In this document: positions 51,349 to 60,682 of the stretch, piece after piece
How positions within the stretch are numbered: the stretch's first letter is position 1
How the letters are laid out: every line of letters starts with the position of its first letter
Origin: Diacronema lutheri
Taxonomy: Eukaryota; Haptophyta; Pavlovophyceae; Pavlovales; Pavlovaceae
Length of the DNA stretch: 64,000 bases
Direction of reading: 5' to 3'
Assembly (NCBI GenBank): GCA_019448385.1
Contig: JAGTXO010000007.1
Coordinates: 620,001 to 684,000, forward strand
Notes under the pieces: generated by a model
What the model was told of the DNA's origin: nothing
Seen by the model: the letters and a program-made list of their open reading frames with translations, nothing else
Databases searched by the model: none
Translations under genes and position numbers: made by a program

Positions 51349-52332
51349 CTAGATTCGCGCGGCCGCCGCGCCGCCGCCGCTCACTTGCTCGAGCGCGTGC
51401 CGCAGCACGGGCATGAGCACCGCAAGGTTCTCGCGCACGGCCTTGGGCCTGCCGGGCAGGTTGACGATGAGCGTGCGGCCGCGGATGCCGGCGATCGCGC
51501 GCGAAAGCATCGCATGCGGCTCGTGCTCGAGCGCACGCCAGAGCATCGCCTCGGGGATTCCGGGCACGAGCCGTTCGGCGACGTCGGCCGTCGCGTCGGG
51601 CGTCACGTCGCGCGGTGCGCAGCCCGTGCCGCCCGTGGTGAGGACGAGCGCGCACGCGGGCGCGCCACCGTCGGGCGCGGGCGCGCTCCACGCGTCGAGA
51701 AGCGCGCGGATTGCCTCGCGCTCGTCGGGCACCACCGCGGACCGGCACACCTCGACGCGCCACGCGCCGGTCCGCTCACCGTGCTCGGTGAGCGCGCGCA
51801 CAATTTCGGGGCCGCTCTCGTCGACGTAGACGCCGGATGCGGCGCGGTCGCTCGCGATGAGCACGCCGAGCGTGATCGTGAGCTCCGACGGCTCGACCGC
51901 CGCGCCCGCCGCGAGCGGCGCCGTGCGCGCGCCGTCGCCGCGCGCGGTCGACGCGCCGGCGGGCGCGACGGCCGTCGCGTCGACGCAGCACACGTCCGAG
52001 AGGGGCGGCGGGACGGGCGGGCGGCTTGGGCCGTGCTCAGCGTGGAGCTCCTTGGACGTTTCGAACGCCGCCATCTGCTCGGCGCTCGCCGTCAGTTGGT
52101 GCGTGCGCTTCCACTCGGAGTAGGGCATCCCGTACACGCGCGCGAGCGCGTCGTCGTACCCGCCCGGCAGCGCGCGCCCGAGCTCCTCCGAGCCGCGGAG
52201 GTACCACTTTGCGAGGCAGTTGCGGCAGAAGCCCGACAGGTTCATCAGGTCGATGTTCTGTACCCGCGGCCGCGCCTGCAGATGCGCGACCAGCGCGCGG
52301 AACGCGTACGCGTCGAGCGACTCGACAGCCAT
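51349..52332 (-). CDS. DUF1244-MogA/Cnx1G fusion (molybdenum cofactor)
   Basis: 327 aa. Residues 1-95 match DUF1244 closely ([33 protein letters not shown]). After a short Ala/Pro linker the rest is a MoaB/Mog domain: [60 protein letters not shown] and [12 protein letters not shown]. That domain adenylates molybdopterin before molybdate insertion, as in the G domain of plant Cnx1. No MoeA (E) domain is present. DUF1244 is usually a stand-alone small bacterial/eukaryotic protein with two Cys of unknown role; its fusion suggests a link to Moco or thiol chemistry. Start ATG 52332 is 45 bp from the PPR gene. Confidence 0.9.
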   Translation of the reverse strand: MAVESLDAYAFRALVAHLQARPRVQNIDLMNLSGFCRNCLAKWYLRGSEELGRALPGGYDDALARVYGMPYSEWKRTHQLTASAEQMAAFETSKELHAEHGPSRPPVPPPLSDVCCVDATAVAPAGASTARGDGARTAPLAAGAAVEPSELTITLGVLIASDRAASGVYVDESGPEIVRALTEHGERTGAWRVEVCRSAVVPDEREAIRALLDAWSAPAPDGGAPACALVLTTGGTGCAPRDVTPDATADVAERLVPGIPEAMLWRALEHEPHAMLSRAIAGIRGRTLIVNLPGRPKAVRENLAVLMPVLRHALEQVSGGGAAAARI

Positions 52333-52377
52333 TGCTCTTCGCTGACGCGAGGCCACGTCCACCGCGCTTTCTCGACG
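52333..52377. promoter_or_regulatory. 45-bp divergent promoter (DUF1244-MogA / PPR)
   Basis: Only 45 bp separate the start codons; no box motif was recognised. Confidence 0.45.
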
Positions 52378-54530
52378 ATGCTGTCCGTCGCCGCTCGGGC
52401 GCTCGCCCGGGCGAGACTCGCGCCCAGCGGGCTCGCGTACCGCCACGCGCTCGCGCGCGTGCCGGCGCAGCTGCACCGCACGTTCCGTGCGGCTGCCACC
52501 CTGTGCGCCGACGCAGGGCGCGCGCCCGCGCCCGAGGCCGAGCCGGCCGCGGCCGCGCCCGAGCCGAGCGCGCAGCCGGCGCCTGCCGCCGCCGACGGCT
52601 CGTTCGGGCAGCTCTTCAACGCGCAGTTGAACGCATCCAACTACGACGAGGCGCTTGAGCTCTTCGACAAGCAGCTTGCCGCCGACCCCAGCGTGCCTAC
52701 CATCGCGCACTGGAACGGGATGCTGCTCGCGATGGAGTCGGCTGGCAAGACGCACGCCGAGATCGTCGACGCGATCGGCCGGATGCGCGCGGCCGGCGCG
52801 GCGCCCGACGCATCGTCGTGGACGCACGCGTTACGTGCGTGCGTGCGCGGCTCCGACCCCGCCGCCGACCTCGATGCCGGACTGCGCATCCAGCAGAGCG
52901 CGGCGGCCGACGGCGTGCAGCCGTCGGAAGCCATGCTCACCCAGCTGCTCAACCTGCACATGCGCGTGGGCGATGCGACTGCGGCGCGCCGGACGATGGC
53001 GGACATGTGCGCGCTGGCCCGCTCGCCCGCCCGCCCGCCACGAGCTGGGCCGAGTTCTCCTCTGCGTCACGCCCGCCAGCTGACGCGCGCGTGCGCACGC
53101 CCCGCCGTGTCGCCGACTGTCACCGTCCCGCGCCCGCGCCACCCTCCCCCCCCCCCCCCCCCCCCGGCTCGCGCAGTGCGGCGGGCGAGGTGAGCCGCTT
53201 CCGCGCATCGATCATCTACTTGACGAGCGCGCTCGCGCACGGCGCCGTCGACGAGTTCGTCGCGCACCTCGCCGAGATGCGCGCCAACGGCAAGCAGCCG
53301 CGAGCGGCGCAGATGCGCGAGCTGCTCAAGGCTGCTGTCTCTCGCCGGTCGGTCGACGCGACGATGGCGGCCATGGATGCGCTGCTCGCGGTGGGCGACA
53401 CTTTTGACCCGATGGCGCCGCTCCTCCTCCTCGCAAACTCGGGCGCTTTCGACGCCAAGCCCGCCGAGGCCGAGCGGCTGCTTCGCCAAAGCGTACCGCT
53501 CATTCGGCCCGAGTCCTATTTCACGACCGACAAGCTGCACGTGCTCTCGCGGCTGCTGCCGCTGCTCAACGATCCCGCGCTCAAGATGCGCGTGATCGCG
53601 GTCATCGCCGCCAAGCGCTCGCTCTCCAGGGAAGTCGCCCGCGCAATCTACGAAATGGCGATCACCGGCAAGGAGGAGAGTGCGGACGCGGCCTTCAACG
53701 TGCTCGAGGCCATGCACGCGCGCGGCGAGCGCGTCGCGACGGCGGCGGTGAACGCGGTCATCATGATGTGCGCACACCTCAAGGGTGCGCGCCGCGCCCT
53801 CGCGCGCCCGCGCGCGCCGCCGCGCGCCGCCGCCGAGCCCAACGCCATGCCCATGCGCCTCGTCTGGCTCGCGCCGCGCGCGCGCCGGCCGTGCCGCGCA
53901 GACCTCGACCGCGCGGTGGAGACGTTCCAGGCGATTGAGGGCGTGTTCGGGCTCGAGCCGAACACGGGCTCGTACAATGCGCTCCTCCTCGCCGCCACCA
54001 AGTCCAAGCAGGCCGAGGCGCTGCGACAGGTGCGCGAGCGCATGGCCACCGCCGGGCTCGCGCCGGACCGTGAAACGTTCCGGATCGTCGCGATGCACCT
54101 GCTCGAGGCGGGCGACGAGGCGGGCGCGCTGCGCATGCTCGAGGACGCCAAGGCGAGCGGGCAGGCGGGTGGTGGGCTTTATGCATATCTTCTGAAACAT
54201 TTCCTCGGCCTCCCGCAGCCTGGCATCAAACAGCCGCCGAACCGGAGCTCGCCAAACCTCGCGAAGGTGCGCGAGCTGCGCGACGAGGCGGCGGCGCACG
54301 GCGCGAAACTCAACGACAGGCTGAACGAGCAGATCGAGCAAGCGCTCAGCGGGGAAGGCGGAACGAGCAAGCCGGCCGGCCGCGCGGGCGCGTCGGGCGG
54401 CGGCCCCGCTCGCGGCGGCCACGAGAGCTACGAAGAGGAGGCGGGCAAGCTGACCGCCCCGCGCGGCGAGGCCACGCCGCGCGCGCCCGCCGCGTCGCCA
54501 CCGCCTCCGACCACCGCGACGCCGGAGTGA
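52378..54530 (+). CDS. Organelle-targeted pentatricopeptide-repeat protein
   Basis: Three exons (52378..53006, 53177..53784, 53902..54530) keep frame and give 621 aa; donors are GTGCGCG in both introns and the first intron holds a C18-class run. The N-terminus (MLSVAARALARARLAPSG...) is a clear mitochondrial or plastid transit peptide. Helical 35-residue repeats follow: TIAHWNGMLLAMESAGKTHA, VETFQAIEGVFGLEPNTGSY (then NALLLAATKSKQ) and PDRETFRIVAMHLLEAGDEA. These are PPR signatures, so an organelle RNA processing or translation role is expected. The last 90 residues are a charged, disordered tail. Confidence 0.85.
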
Positions 54531-54684
54531 GCGATGTCGTCTGATGGAACATCCTTGCCGCCTGTAAAAGCGATGTCACGCCTCGCCGATCGACGGCGCG
54601 CTCGACGCGATCTCCGTTCTGCGGCCGGGGGGCTGGCTGTCGCTTCCTTGACTCAGGGACGGGCTGAGAGACAACATAATAAGC

Positions 54685-55269
54685 ATGGCGGATGCCGATG
54701 GGCGCACGCCGCTGCACCACGCCGCGTGCGGGGGGCGGGCGGACGAGGTGCGCGGGCTGCTCGCCGCGGGCGCGTCGGCGCTAACGTGCGACGACGCGCG
54801 TTGGACGCCGCTCCACTCCGCCGCGAGCGCCGGGCACGTCGCTGTCTGCGAGCTCCTACTCGACGCAAGCGCGGACGCAAACGCGGCCAACGAGGCAGGC
54901 TGCAGCCCGCTGCACTACGCATTGTCCAAAGGGCACGGGGCGATCGCGGCACGGTTGCTCGCCGCTGGTTCGGATCCGACTAAGCTCGACCGCGCGGGGC
55001 TCTCGCCGCTGCACCGCGGCTGCGCGGCGAGCCAGCTCGACGCGGTGCGCGCGGCGTGCGAGGCGCTGCCCGCGCACGCGCTCAACCTGCCGGCGGCCGG
55101 TGGGAGCAGCGCGCTGCATCTTGCGGCATTCGAGGCGCGCGAGGACATCTGTGCGGCCCTCATTGACGCAGGCGCGGACCTGCACGCCGTCGACGCGGAC
55201 GGGCGCACGCCGCTCGACCTCTGCCCGGGCGACGTGCGCGCGCGTCTCGCCGCGCGTGCGGGCCAGTGA
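54685..55269 (+). CDS. PSMD10: Gankyrin/Nas6-like ankyrin-repeat protein
   Basis: 194 aa of about six ankyrin repeats from the first residues (DGRTPLHHAACGGRADEVRG, then WTPLHSAASAGHVAVCELLL) to the end (ADGRTPLDLC). Length and the all-ankyrin layout suit gankyrin/Nas6, a chaperone of the proteasome ATPase Rpt3, although other short ankyrin proteins cannot be excluded; gankyrin is usually 226-231 aa, so a repeat may be missing. One exon. The PPR gene ends 154 bp upstream on the same strand. Another proteasome gene (Rpn13) is 30 kb away. Confidence 0.65.
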   Translation: MADADGRTPLHHAACGGRADEVRGLLAAGASALTCDDARWTPLHSAASAGHVAVCELLLDASADANAANEAGCSPLHYALSKGHGAIAARLLAAGSDPTKLDRAGLSPLHRGCAASQLDAVRAACEALPAHALNLPAAGGSSALHLAAFEAREDICAALIDAGADLHAVDADGRTPLDLCPGDVRARLAARAGQ

Positions 55270-55337
55270 CGCGGGGGGGCGTTCCGAGCGCGGCCGTACG
55301 GCCCAGGCGACGCAGTACTGCCGAGCGAACACGGCCT

Positions 55338-56342
55338 CTAGGCGGGATGTAAGGGGGAGGGGGGTGTGGGAGGGGCTTCGGCGGCCGGCCCGCCGGCCGG
55401 CGGCGCGCGCTTGCCGACCGTCCGGAGCGGCACGCCCGCAAACTCGACGTCGGCGTCGAGAAAGTCGGCGCCCGAGCCGACCTTGCACGCGCCCGTACGC
55501 AGCGCTGAAAGGTCAAGCGGCTCGCGCGCGCGCACGAGCGCCGGCGAGCCGAGCGCCTTGAGCGTGTGCGTGTCGGCGACGAGCACCGAGCAGCGCTGTG
55601 CGGCAAGCACGCGCAGCGTCACGGCCGCACGCTCCTCCGGCACGCCACAGCCGCGGATGCCGCCGACTGCGGGCAGGACGATCGCCGCGCCGCTCAGCAT
55701 CGCGCCCGTGCACGCGCTCGCGATGCCAAACGCGTGGCACAGCGTGACGGCGACGCAGACGCGGTCGTCAGGCCGGAGCGCGAGGCCGGCCGCGAACGCC
55801 GAGCCCTGAGCGAGCGCGTCGGCCTGGGTGAGCGGCGTGAGCGCGGCCCAGTACGCGAGCGCCACGTCGGCGCGCGCGTCCGCGGGCGCGCTCGGCTCCG
55901 CCGCCTCGCCGTCCGGCTGGCCGCGTATGAGCTCGTCGAGCGCGCGGCCTGCGGTGACGCTGCCGAGCGGGAGCGCCGCGCCCGCGCCGGCGAGGAAGGA
56001 ATCGGGCGTCGCGGCGATCGTCGCGCTGAGGCGGCCGCCCGTTGCCGCGACGGACGAGGCCAGCTTGGAAAGCTCTTCCGGCCCTTTGACCGTCGCGACG
56101 GCCGCGCCCACGCGCGAGGCTGCGAGCTGCAGGAGGAGGCATTCGCTCGTGTTTGGCAGGTCGACAGCGACGACATCGGCGGGCCGCACGCCCCATGCGC
56201 GCAGGCCGAGCGCAAAGGCGCGCGTGGCGCGGCTCAGCTCGCCGTATGTGAGCGCGACGCCCTGCTCGGGCACAAGCAGCGCGGGCGCGCGCGGCGCGCG
56301 CTGCGCGGCCCTGTCCAGGGCGCAGGCGATGGTGCGTAGCAT
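55338..56342 (-). CDS. AMP-forming ligase-like protein without P-loop or C-terminal domain
   Basis: 334 aa from ATG 56342. The first two thirds follow the acyl-CoA synthetase/4CL N-terminal subdomains: ALTYGELSRATRAFALGLRA, VVAVDLPNTSECLLLQLAAS, then LCHAFGIASACTGAMLSGAA, like the LPLFHIYG segment. Where the ATP-binding P-loop (SSGTTGxPK) should be, the sequence reads ALAYWAALTPLTQADAL. The end stops at GKRAPPAGGP, before the adenylate-binding A5 motif and the entire C-terminal lid. So it should not make acyl-adenylates; a binding or regulatory role, or a decaying gene, is more likely. The frame is nevertheless fully open. Confidence 0.8.
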   Translation of the reverse strand: MLRTIACALDRAAQRAPRAPALLVPEQGVALTYGELSRATRAFALGLRAWGVRPADVVAVDLPNTSECLLLQLAASRVGAAVATVKGPEELSKLASSVAATGGRLSATIAATPDSFLAGAGAALPLGSVTAGRALDELIRGQPDGEAAEPSAPADARADVALAYWAALTPLTQADALAQGSAFAAGLALRPDDRVCVAVTLCHAFGIASACTGAMLSGAAIVLPAVGGIRGCGVPEERAAVTLRVLAAQRCSVLVADTHTLKALGSPALVRAREPLDLSALRTGACKVGSGADFLDADVEFAGVPLRTVGKRAPPAGGPAAEAPPTPPSPLHPA

Positions 56343-56354
56343 CGTCGACGGCGA
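56343..56354. promoter_or_regulatory. 12-bp gap between divergent starts (AMP-ligase-like / TBC)
   Basis: ATG 56342 (minus) and ATG 56355 (plus) lie 12 bp apart, the same spacing as the channel/transporter pair at 16.2 kb. Each transcript must start inside the other gene or use internal starts. Confidence 0.55.
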
Positions 56355-58208
56355 ATGGCCGAAGATGGGGCACTCGAATGGACGGAACCTGAGCGCGAGT
56401 GGGATGCGTGGGGCTTCGCCGTCGCCGCGCCAGCGCCGGCGCGGCGTGCGGAGGACGACGGCGTGGGTACGCCGCCGGCCTCGCCGACGCACGGCGGCGC
56501 GCGCGTGCCATGGCGGATCACGCGGCCGGTGTCGTTGGGCGTCGACGCGACGCGCGAGCTCGCGCGCGCGTCGCGCCGTGCGCTCGCGCGCTCGGCGGGC
56601 TCAGTGGCGAGCCTCGACGCGCGGCGCGAGCGCGCGCGCGTTGCGCACGAGCTCCGCTGGCACGCCTACTGGCGCCGGCTGCACGCGCGCGCGCGTGGTT
56701 CGCCAATCCGCTTGCACGCTGACGACGACGAGCTGCGCGCGCTCGTCCGAGGCGGCGTCTCGGTCGCGATGCGCGGCAGCGTGTGGCCCGCGCTGTGCGG
56801 GCTGCCAGGTCGACTCGCGCACGTGGCCGAGCTCTACCACCACCTCGCCGCCGACCACGGCGCCGACGACCTCCGCTCCGCCGAGGCGATCGAGGCGATC
56901 GACAAGGACATCGAGCGCACGTGGCCACGCCACGCACGGATGGACGCGCGCGCGCGCGGCGCCTTGCGCCGCGTGCTCGTCGCGCTCGCGCGCGCGGAGC
57001 CGGAGATCGGCTACTGCCAGGGCCTCAACGAGGTGGCCGCCGCGCTCCTCCTCTTCGCGCCCGACGAAGCGTGCGCGTTCGGCATGCTGCTGCACATCGT
57101 GCGGACGGCGCTGCCGCCCGACTGGTACGGGCGGACGCTCGCCGGCTCGCTCGCCGAGGCGCGCGTGCTCGGCGAGCTGATCGGGCGGTTCGAGCCGGCG
57201 ATCGGCGCGCGCATGGCGCAGCTCGGCGTCGAGCCCAGCCTCTTCTGCACGCCATGGCTCCTTCGCCTCTTCGTGGACGCTCTGCCGTTTGGGGTGACGC
57301 TGCGCGTGTGGGACTGCGTGCTGCTCGCGAGCGCGGACGGGGCGCGCTCGACGCGGACGGGGCGCGGTGCCGACGTGCTCCTGCGCGTTGCGATCGCGCT
57401 GCTCCGCACGCACCGCCACGCCCTCCTGCGCGCGCCGCACGCCGGCGCCTTTGTGCGCGCGCTCGCCGACAGCGCGCGCGCGACGCGCGAGGCGGACGCG
57501 GACGCCCTGGTCGCCGCCGCCTTCCGCGTTGGTTGGTCGCTGCAGCCGCCGGCGCTGAGCTCGTTCCCACCACAGGCCGAGCTCGACGCGCTGCGCCTCG
57601 CGCACCGCGCCGCCGTCGAAGCGATCGCCGAGCGGCTGCTCCGCGCACGGAGCGCGCGGAGCGACGCTGCGCGCGCGGCCGCCGAGCGCGGCGGCGCGCC
57701 CGCGGGCACGCGCGCGGACGCGCCCGCGCAGCCGGCTGGCCAGGCCGACGCCGCACCGCTGACCGCGCGCGCGCCCGCCGCCGCGGATGCGCGCGTGCGC
57801 GCTGCCACTGCCTCCCCGTACGTCGCCTCTGACGAGCCGCCTCTGCCGGCGGGCGCGCGCGCGGACGGCGGCCCGCCCATTCACCCGCTCGTCGTGAGCG
57901 CGCCCGACGCGCGCGGTCCGCCGCTCGCCGATCCAGCGCCACCACCTGCCGCGGCAGACGTGGCGGACGCGCACGGCGGCGCGAGCGGCGAGCCCGCAGC
58001 CGCGTCGTCGCCAGCCGGCGCACCGCCTCGCGCAGACGCGGCGCAGGCGCGCGCCGCTGGCGCGGCGCCGTCCGCGACGCCCGCGACGCCGCCGCTGAGC
58101 GGCGGCGCCAGCAGCGGCAACGGCGGGCGGCAGGCGCCTCGGACGGCGAGCTGGAGTGGACGGAGGCATTTCCCATTCGTCCGTCTCCCGCGCTTTGACA
58201 TTGTGTGA
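56355..58208 (+). CDS. TBC-domain Rab GTPase-activating protein
   Basis: 617 aa, single exon. The TBC domain spans about residues 130-350: RGSVWPALCGLPGR, AIDKDIERTWP with the catalytic Arg finger, EIGYCQGLNEVAAALLLF with the Gln finger (YCQ), and PSLFCTPWLLRLFVDALPFG with the following RVWDCVLL. Both catalytic fingers are present, so it should accelerate Rab GTP hydrolysis in membrane traffic. The last 220 residues are Ala/Pro/Arg-rich and disordered, ending RLPRFDIV. The start is the only ATG before the WDAWGFAV segment. Confidence 0.92.
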   Translation: MAEDGALEWTEPEREWDAWGFAVAAPAPARRAEDDGVGTPPASPTHGGARVPWRITRPVSLGVDATRELARASRRALARSAGSVASLDARRERARVAHELRWHAYWRRLHARARGSPIRLHADDDELRALVRGGVSVAMRGSVWPALCGLPGRLAHVAELYHHLAADHGADDLRSAEAIEAIDKDIERTWPRHARMDARARGALRRVLVALARAEPEIGYCQGLNEVAAALLLFAPDEACAFGMLLHIVRTALPPDWYGRTLAGSLAEARVLGELIGRFEPAIGARMAQLGVEPSLFCTPWLLRLFVDALPFGVTLRVWDCVLLASADGARSTRTGRGADVLLRVAIALLRTHRHALLRAPHAGAFVRALADSARATREADADALVAAAFRVGWSLQPPALSSFPPQAELDALRLAHRAAVEAIAERLLRARSARSDAARAAAERGGAPAGTRADAPAQPAGQADAAPLTARAPAAADARVRAATASPYVASDEPPLPAGARADGGPPIHPLVVSAPDARGPPLADPAPPPAAADVADAHGGASGEPAAASSPAGAPPRADAAQARAAGAAPSATPATPPLSGGASSGNGGRQAPRTASWSGRRHFPFVRLPRFDIV

Positions 58209-58300
58209 GGGCATGGGGCAGAGGTCCAGAGGTCACCGGCATTTCCGAGTCTGACTGCACCACCTGCCGGGCCATGTTCGATTGCCGCGCGCGCTTCGGC

Positions 58301-60622
58301 TCAGCTCCTCCCGCCGCAACCACACGAGGGCACCAGCGCGCGGCGCGGCGCGGGCTTGGGCCCGTCGCCGCCGCTCGGCCCGCCCGCCGCATCGACGACC
58401 TTGACGTCGGGGATGGGCTCGTGCCCGAGCAGCCGGCGCGGGCGCGCGCGGCGCCAATCGCGCCAGAAGAGCAGCGTGCCATGGTGGTGCCACCGGTGCG
58501 CGACGCACGCGACGACGGCGAGCAAGACGGCGAGCCCGATGCCGAGCCGCATCGGGTAGGCCTCGATCTGCCGGTCGACGGCGGCCTGCTTGAGGAGCGC
58601 CTTGTATCGCTTCGAGTCGGCCGAGTCGGCGGTCATCGCCGCGACCAGCGCGCTCGCGTCGCTCCAGCCGTCCTCCGTCTCGGCGCTCACGCGGAACGAG
58701 AACGTGAGGCCCGCGGGCAGCTCGGTCACAACGAGCGCCGAGTCGGCGCCGCCGACCAGCCCGTCGCTCTCGTTAGTGCTCGAGTTGCGCGCGGCGCCGC
58801 GCCAGCTGAGGCCGCCGTCTTCGCTCATCTCGACGCGGAACGCGCGGACCTGCACCGGCGCGCTCGCGTCGACGGCGCCCGATGCGAGCGTCGCGGCGGG
58901 CATCGTCCACGCGATGCGCAGGCCATCGCGCCCGACCGCGCTCGCCGACGTGATCACCGGCGCGAGCGGCAGCTGCGGCTGCACGTGGATCGTGCCCTTC
59001 TGTCCGCGGTTGGAGAAGTTGTTGTTGCGCGTCGACATGAAGTGGTACGTGCCTTGCTTGAGCCGGAGGAGGCCGAGGTCGACGGTCGGCGCGGCCGCGT
59101 TGAGCTTCTCGCAATTGTTGGCCGCCTGGTCGCTCGGCGCGTCGGCCGACGATGCGCAGCCCGTCTGCCGCACGAGCGCAAACTCCTTGGCGAGCTGGGC
59201 GGCGGTGCGGGCGGGCGCGCCGTCGAGCGTCGTCTCGTCGTGCACGTCAAACATGCTCGTCTGCGAGACGTGCAGCGGGAAGTGGCTGCCGAGGTCGGCG
59301 ATCTGCACGAGGTTGTGCCGGTCGGTGCCGTCGATGCCCTCGCCGTTGTTGCCGCCGTTGTTGTTCGTCTTGTCGTTGCCCGTCCACTGGAAGTGGATCC
59401 ACGCGCCGGGCGACACGGCGAGCACCGACGGCGCAAAGTCGTACTCCACCGACGGGTAGGCCTGCACGATGTTGCCGCGCTTGCCGCGCACGTTGAGGTT
59501 GTACACCTTGGCGGAGGCGCGGACGGCGGCCGGCCGCGCGACGATCTCGAAGCGGAATGTCCGGTCCTGGAAGGTGCGGCCGTGCTGGTCGCTGTTGATC
59601 GCGAGCTCGAGCTGCGAGTCGTCGCCGCCCGTCAGCCCGAAGCCCAGGTCGACGCGCGGGTTGGTCTTGACAGGCGAGTTGCCGTTGTTGTAGCGCGAGT
59701 CGAGCTCCCATGGCACGTCGGCGGTCGAGATGTTATATCGCATGCGGAGCACGCACGCGTTGGACACGTCGTCGGGGATTGTCCAGTTGTACATGGTCGC
59801 GCCGCCTGTCAGCGTGTTGCCCAGGTGGTTGTCGCGCAGGTAGGGCGCGGGGAGGCACTGCGGCGGGTCGACGCCGTGCGATGGCACCTCGACCCACGCC
59901 GAGCCGCCCTGGAAGCACGCGCGCTCGTTGTTGAACTGCGGGTCGTCGCACTCATGCTTGGCGGCGACGTTCTGTGACTCGTTCTTGTAGTACCCGCACA
60001 TGCTCACGTTGGTCGTCAGCACGGCGATGTCCTTCCACACGGTCGGGTGCCAGTACGGGTAGTAGTCGCGCTCCTCGGGGCACTCAAAGCCGTACCGATT
60101 GTTTGGGTTGTTCTCCTGGCGCGTGGCGGTGGCGCGGTTGCGGTTGGCCATGTCTTGGTCTGCCGTCCACAGGCCCATGTTACGCTCGCGCGCCGCGCAC
60201 TTGACGTAGTTTTGGACGGGCTCGTGCAGGCCGCGCGTCTGGTCGGTCGGCGCGGCGAGGTCAATCCTCGCGGGTGTCGTACCGTCGCGCACGTTCATGC
60301 CTTTGGACGGATCGTCATTGCAGTAATACTGGAGGACAAACTGGCAGCGCGCCTTGCCGTGCCCGCACGAGTGCTGCGCCGTCCACTCGATCGAGAGCTC
60401 CGAGCCGACGATGAAGCGGAGCGGAGCAGCCGGCGCCTCCGCGTCGCCACCCATGCCGTACCCGCCGGCGTTGTTGTTTTCCGAGTCGAAGAGTCGATTG
60501 GGATTCTCTGTGTCGCCGTTCCCACGGTCGAGCCGGTTGTTTGAACCGCGCGGGTTGTGCGCATAGATGTCCGCGCCCGCCCGCAGCGCGCCGGCGAGCA
60601 GCGCGACGGCGAGGCGCGTCAT
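58301..60622 (-). CDS. DD3-3-like secreted/membrane protein
   Basis: 773 aa, single exon. A signal peptide (MTRLAVALLAGALRAGADI) precedes ADIYAHNPRGSNNRLDRGNG, the signature opening of DD3-3 proteins first seen in Dictyostelium prestalk cells and widespread in chromist algae. The Asn-rich ectodomain continues with many Cys, Trp and Tyr, several N-glycosylation sequons and a cupredoxin-like part (SPGAWIHFQWTGND ... GTYHFMSTRNNNFSNRG). A fibronectin-III-like domain (PLAPVITSASAVG ... FSFRVSAETEDGW), a membrane helix (LGIGLAVLLAVVACVAHRW) and a short tail (CGCGG) follow. Function is unknown; surface or adhesion role inferred. Confidence 0.88.
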   Translation of the reverse strand: MTRLAVALLAGALRAGADIYAHNPRGSNNRLDRGNGDTENPNRLFDSENNNAGGYGMGGDAEAPAAPLRFIVGSELSIEWTAQHSCGHGKARCQFVLQYYCNDDPSKGMNVRDGTTPARIDLAAPTDQTRGLHEPVQNYVKCAARERNMGLWTADQDMANRNRATATRQENNPNNRYGFECPEERDYYPYWHPTVWKDIAVLTTNVSMCGYYKNESQNVAAKHECDDPQFNNERACFQGGSAWVEVPSHGVDPPQCLPAPYLRDNHLGNTLTGGATMYNWTIPDDVSNACVLRMRYNISTADVPWELDSRYNNGNSPVKTNPRVDLGFGLTGGDDSQLELAINSDQHGRTFQDRTFRFEIVARPAAVRASAKVYNLNVRGKRGNIVQAYPSVEYDFAPSVLAVSPGAWIHFQWTGNDKTNNNGGNNGEGIDGTDRHNLVQIADLGSHFPLHVSQTSMFDVHDETTLDGAPARTAAQLAKEFALVRQTGCASSADAPSDQAANNCEKLNAAAPTVDLGLLRLKQGTYHFMSTRNNNFSNRGQKGTIHVQPQLPLAPVITSASAVGRDGLRIAWTMPAATLASGAVDASAPVQVRAFRVEMSEDGGLSWRGAARNSSTNESDGLVGGADSALVVTELPAGLTFSFRVSAETEDGWSDASALVAAMTADSADSKRYKALLKQAAVDRQIEAYPMRLGIGLAVLLAVVACVAHRWHHHGTLLFWRDWRRARPRRLLGHEPIPDVKVVDAAGGPSGGDGPKPAPRRALVPSCGCGGRS

Positions 60623-60682
60623 GGACGTTTTCCCTGACCGAACGTTCCTCCCCGATCGCGTTTCAAACTCCCCCTTTGAAAG
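60623..60682. promoter_or_regulatory. 60-bp divergent promoter with TTTCAAA-N7-TTTGAAA palindrome
   Basis: The gap between the DD3-3-like and kinase starts holds an inverted repeat, TTTCAAA (60661-60667) and TTTGAAA (60675-60681), ending 1 bp before the kinase ATG. It is A/T-rich and may be a binding site. Confidence 0.5.
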
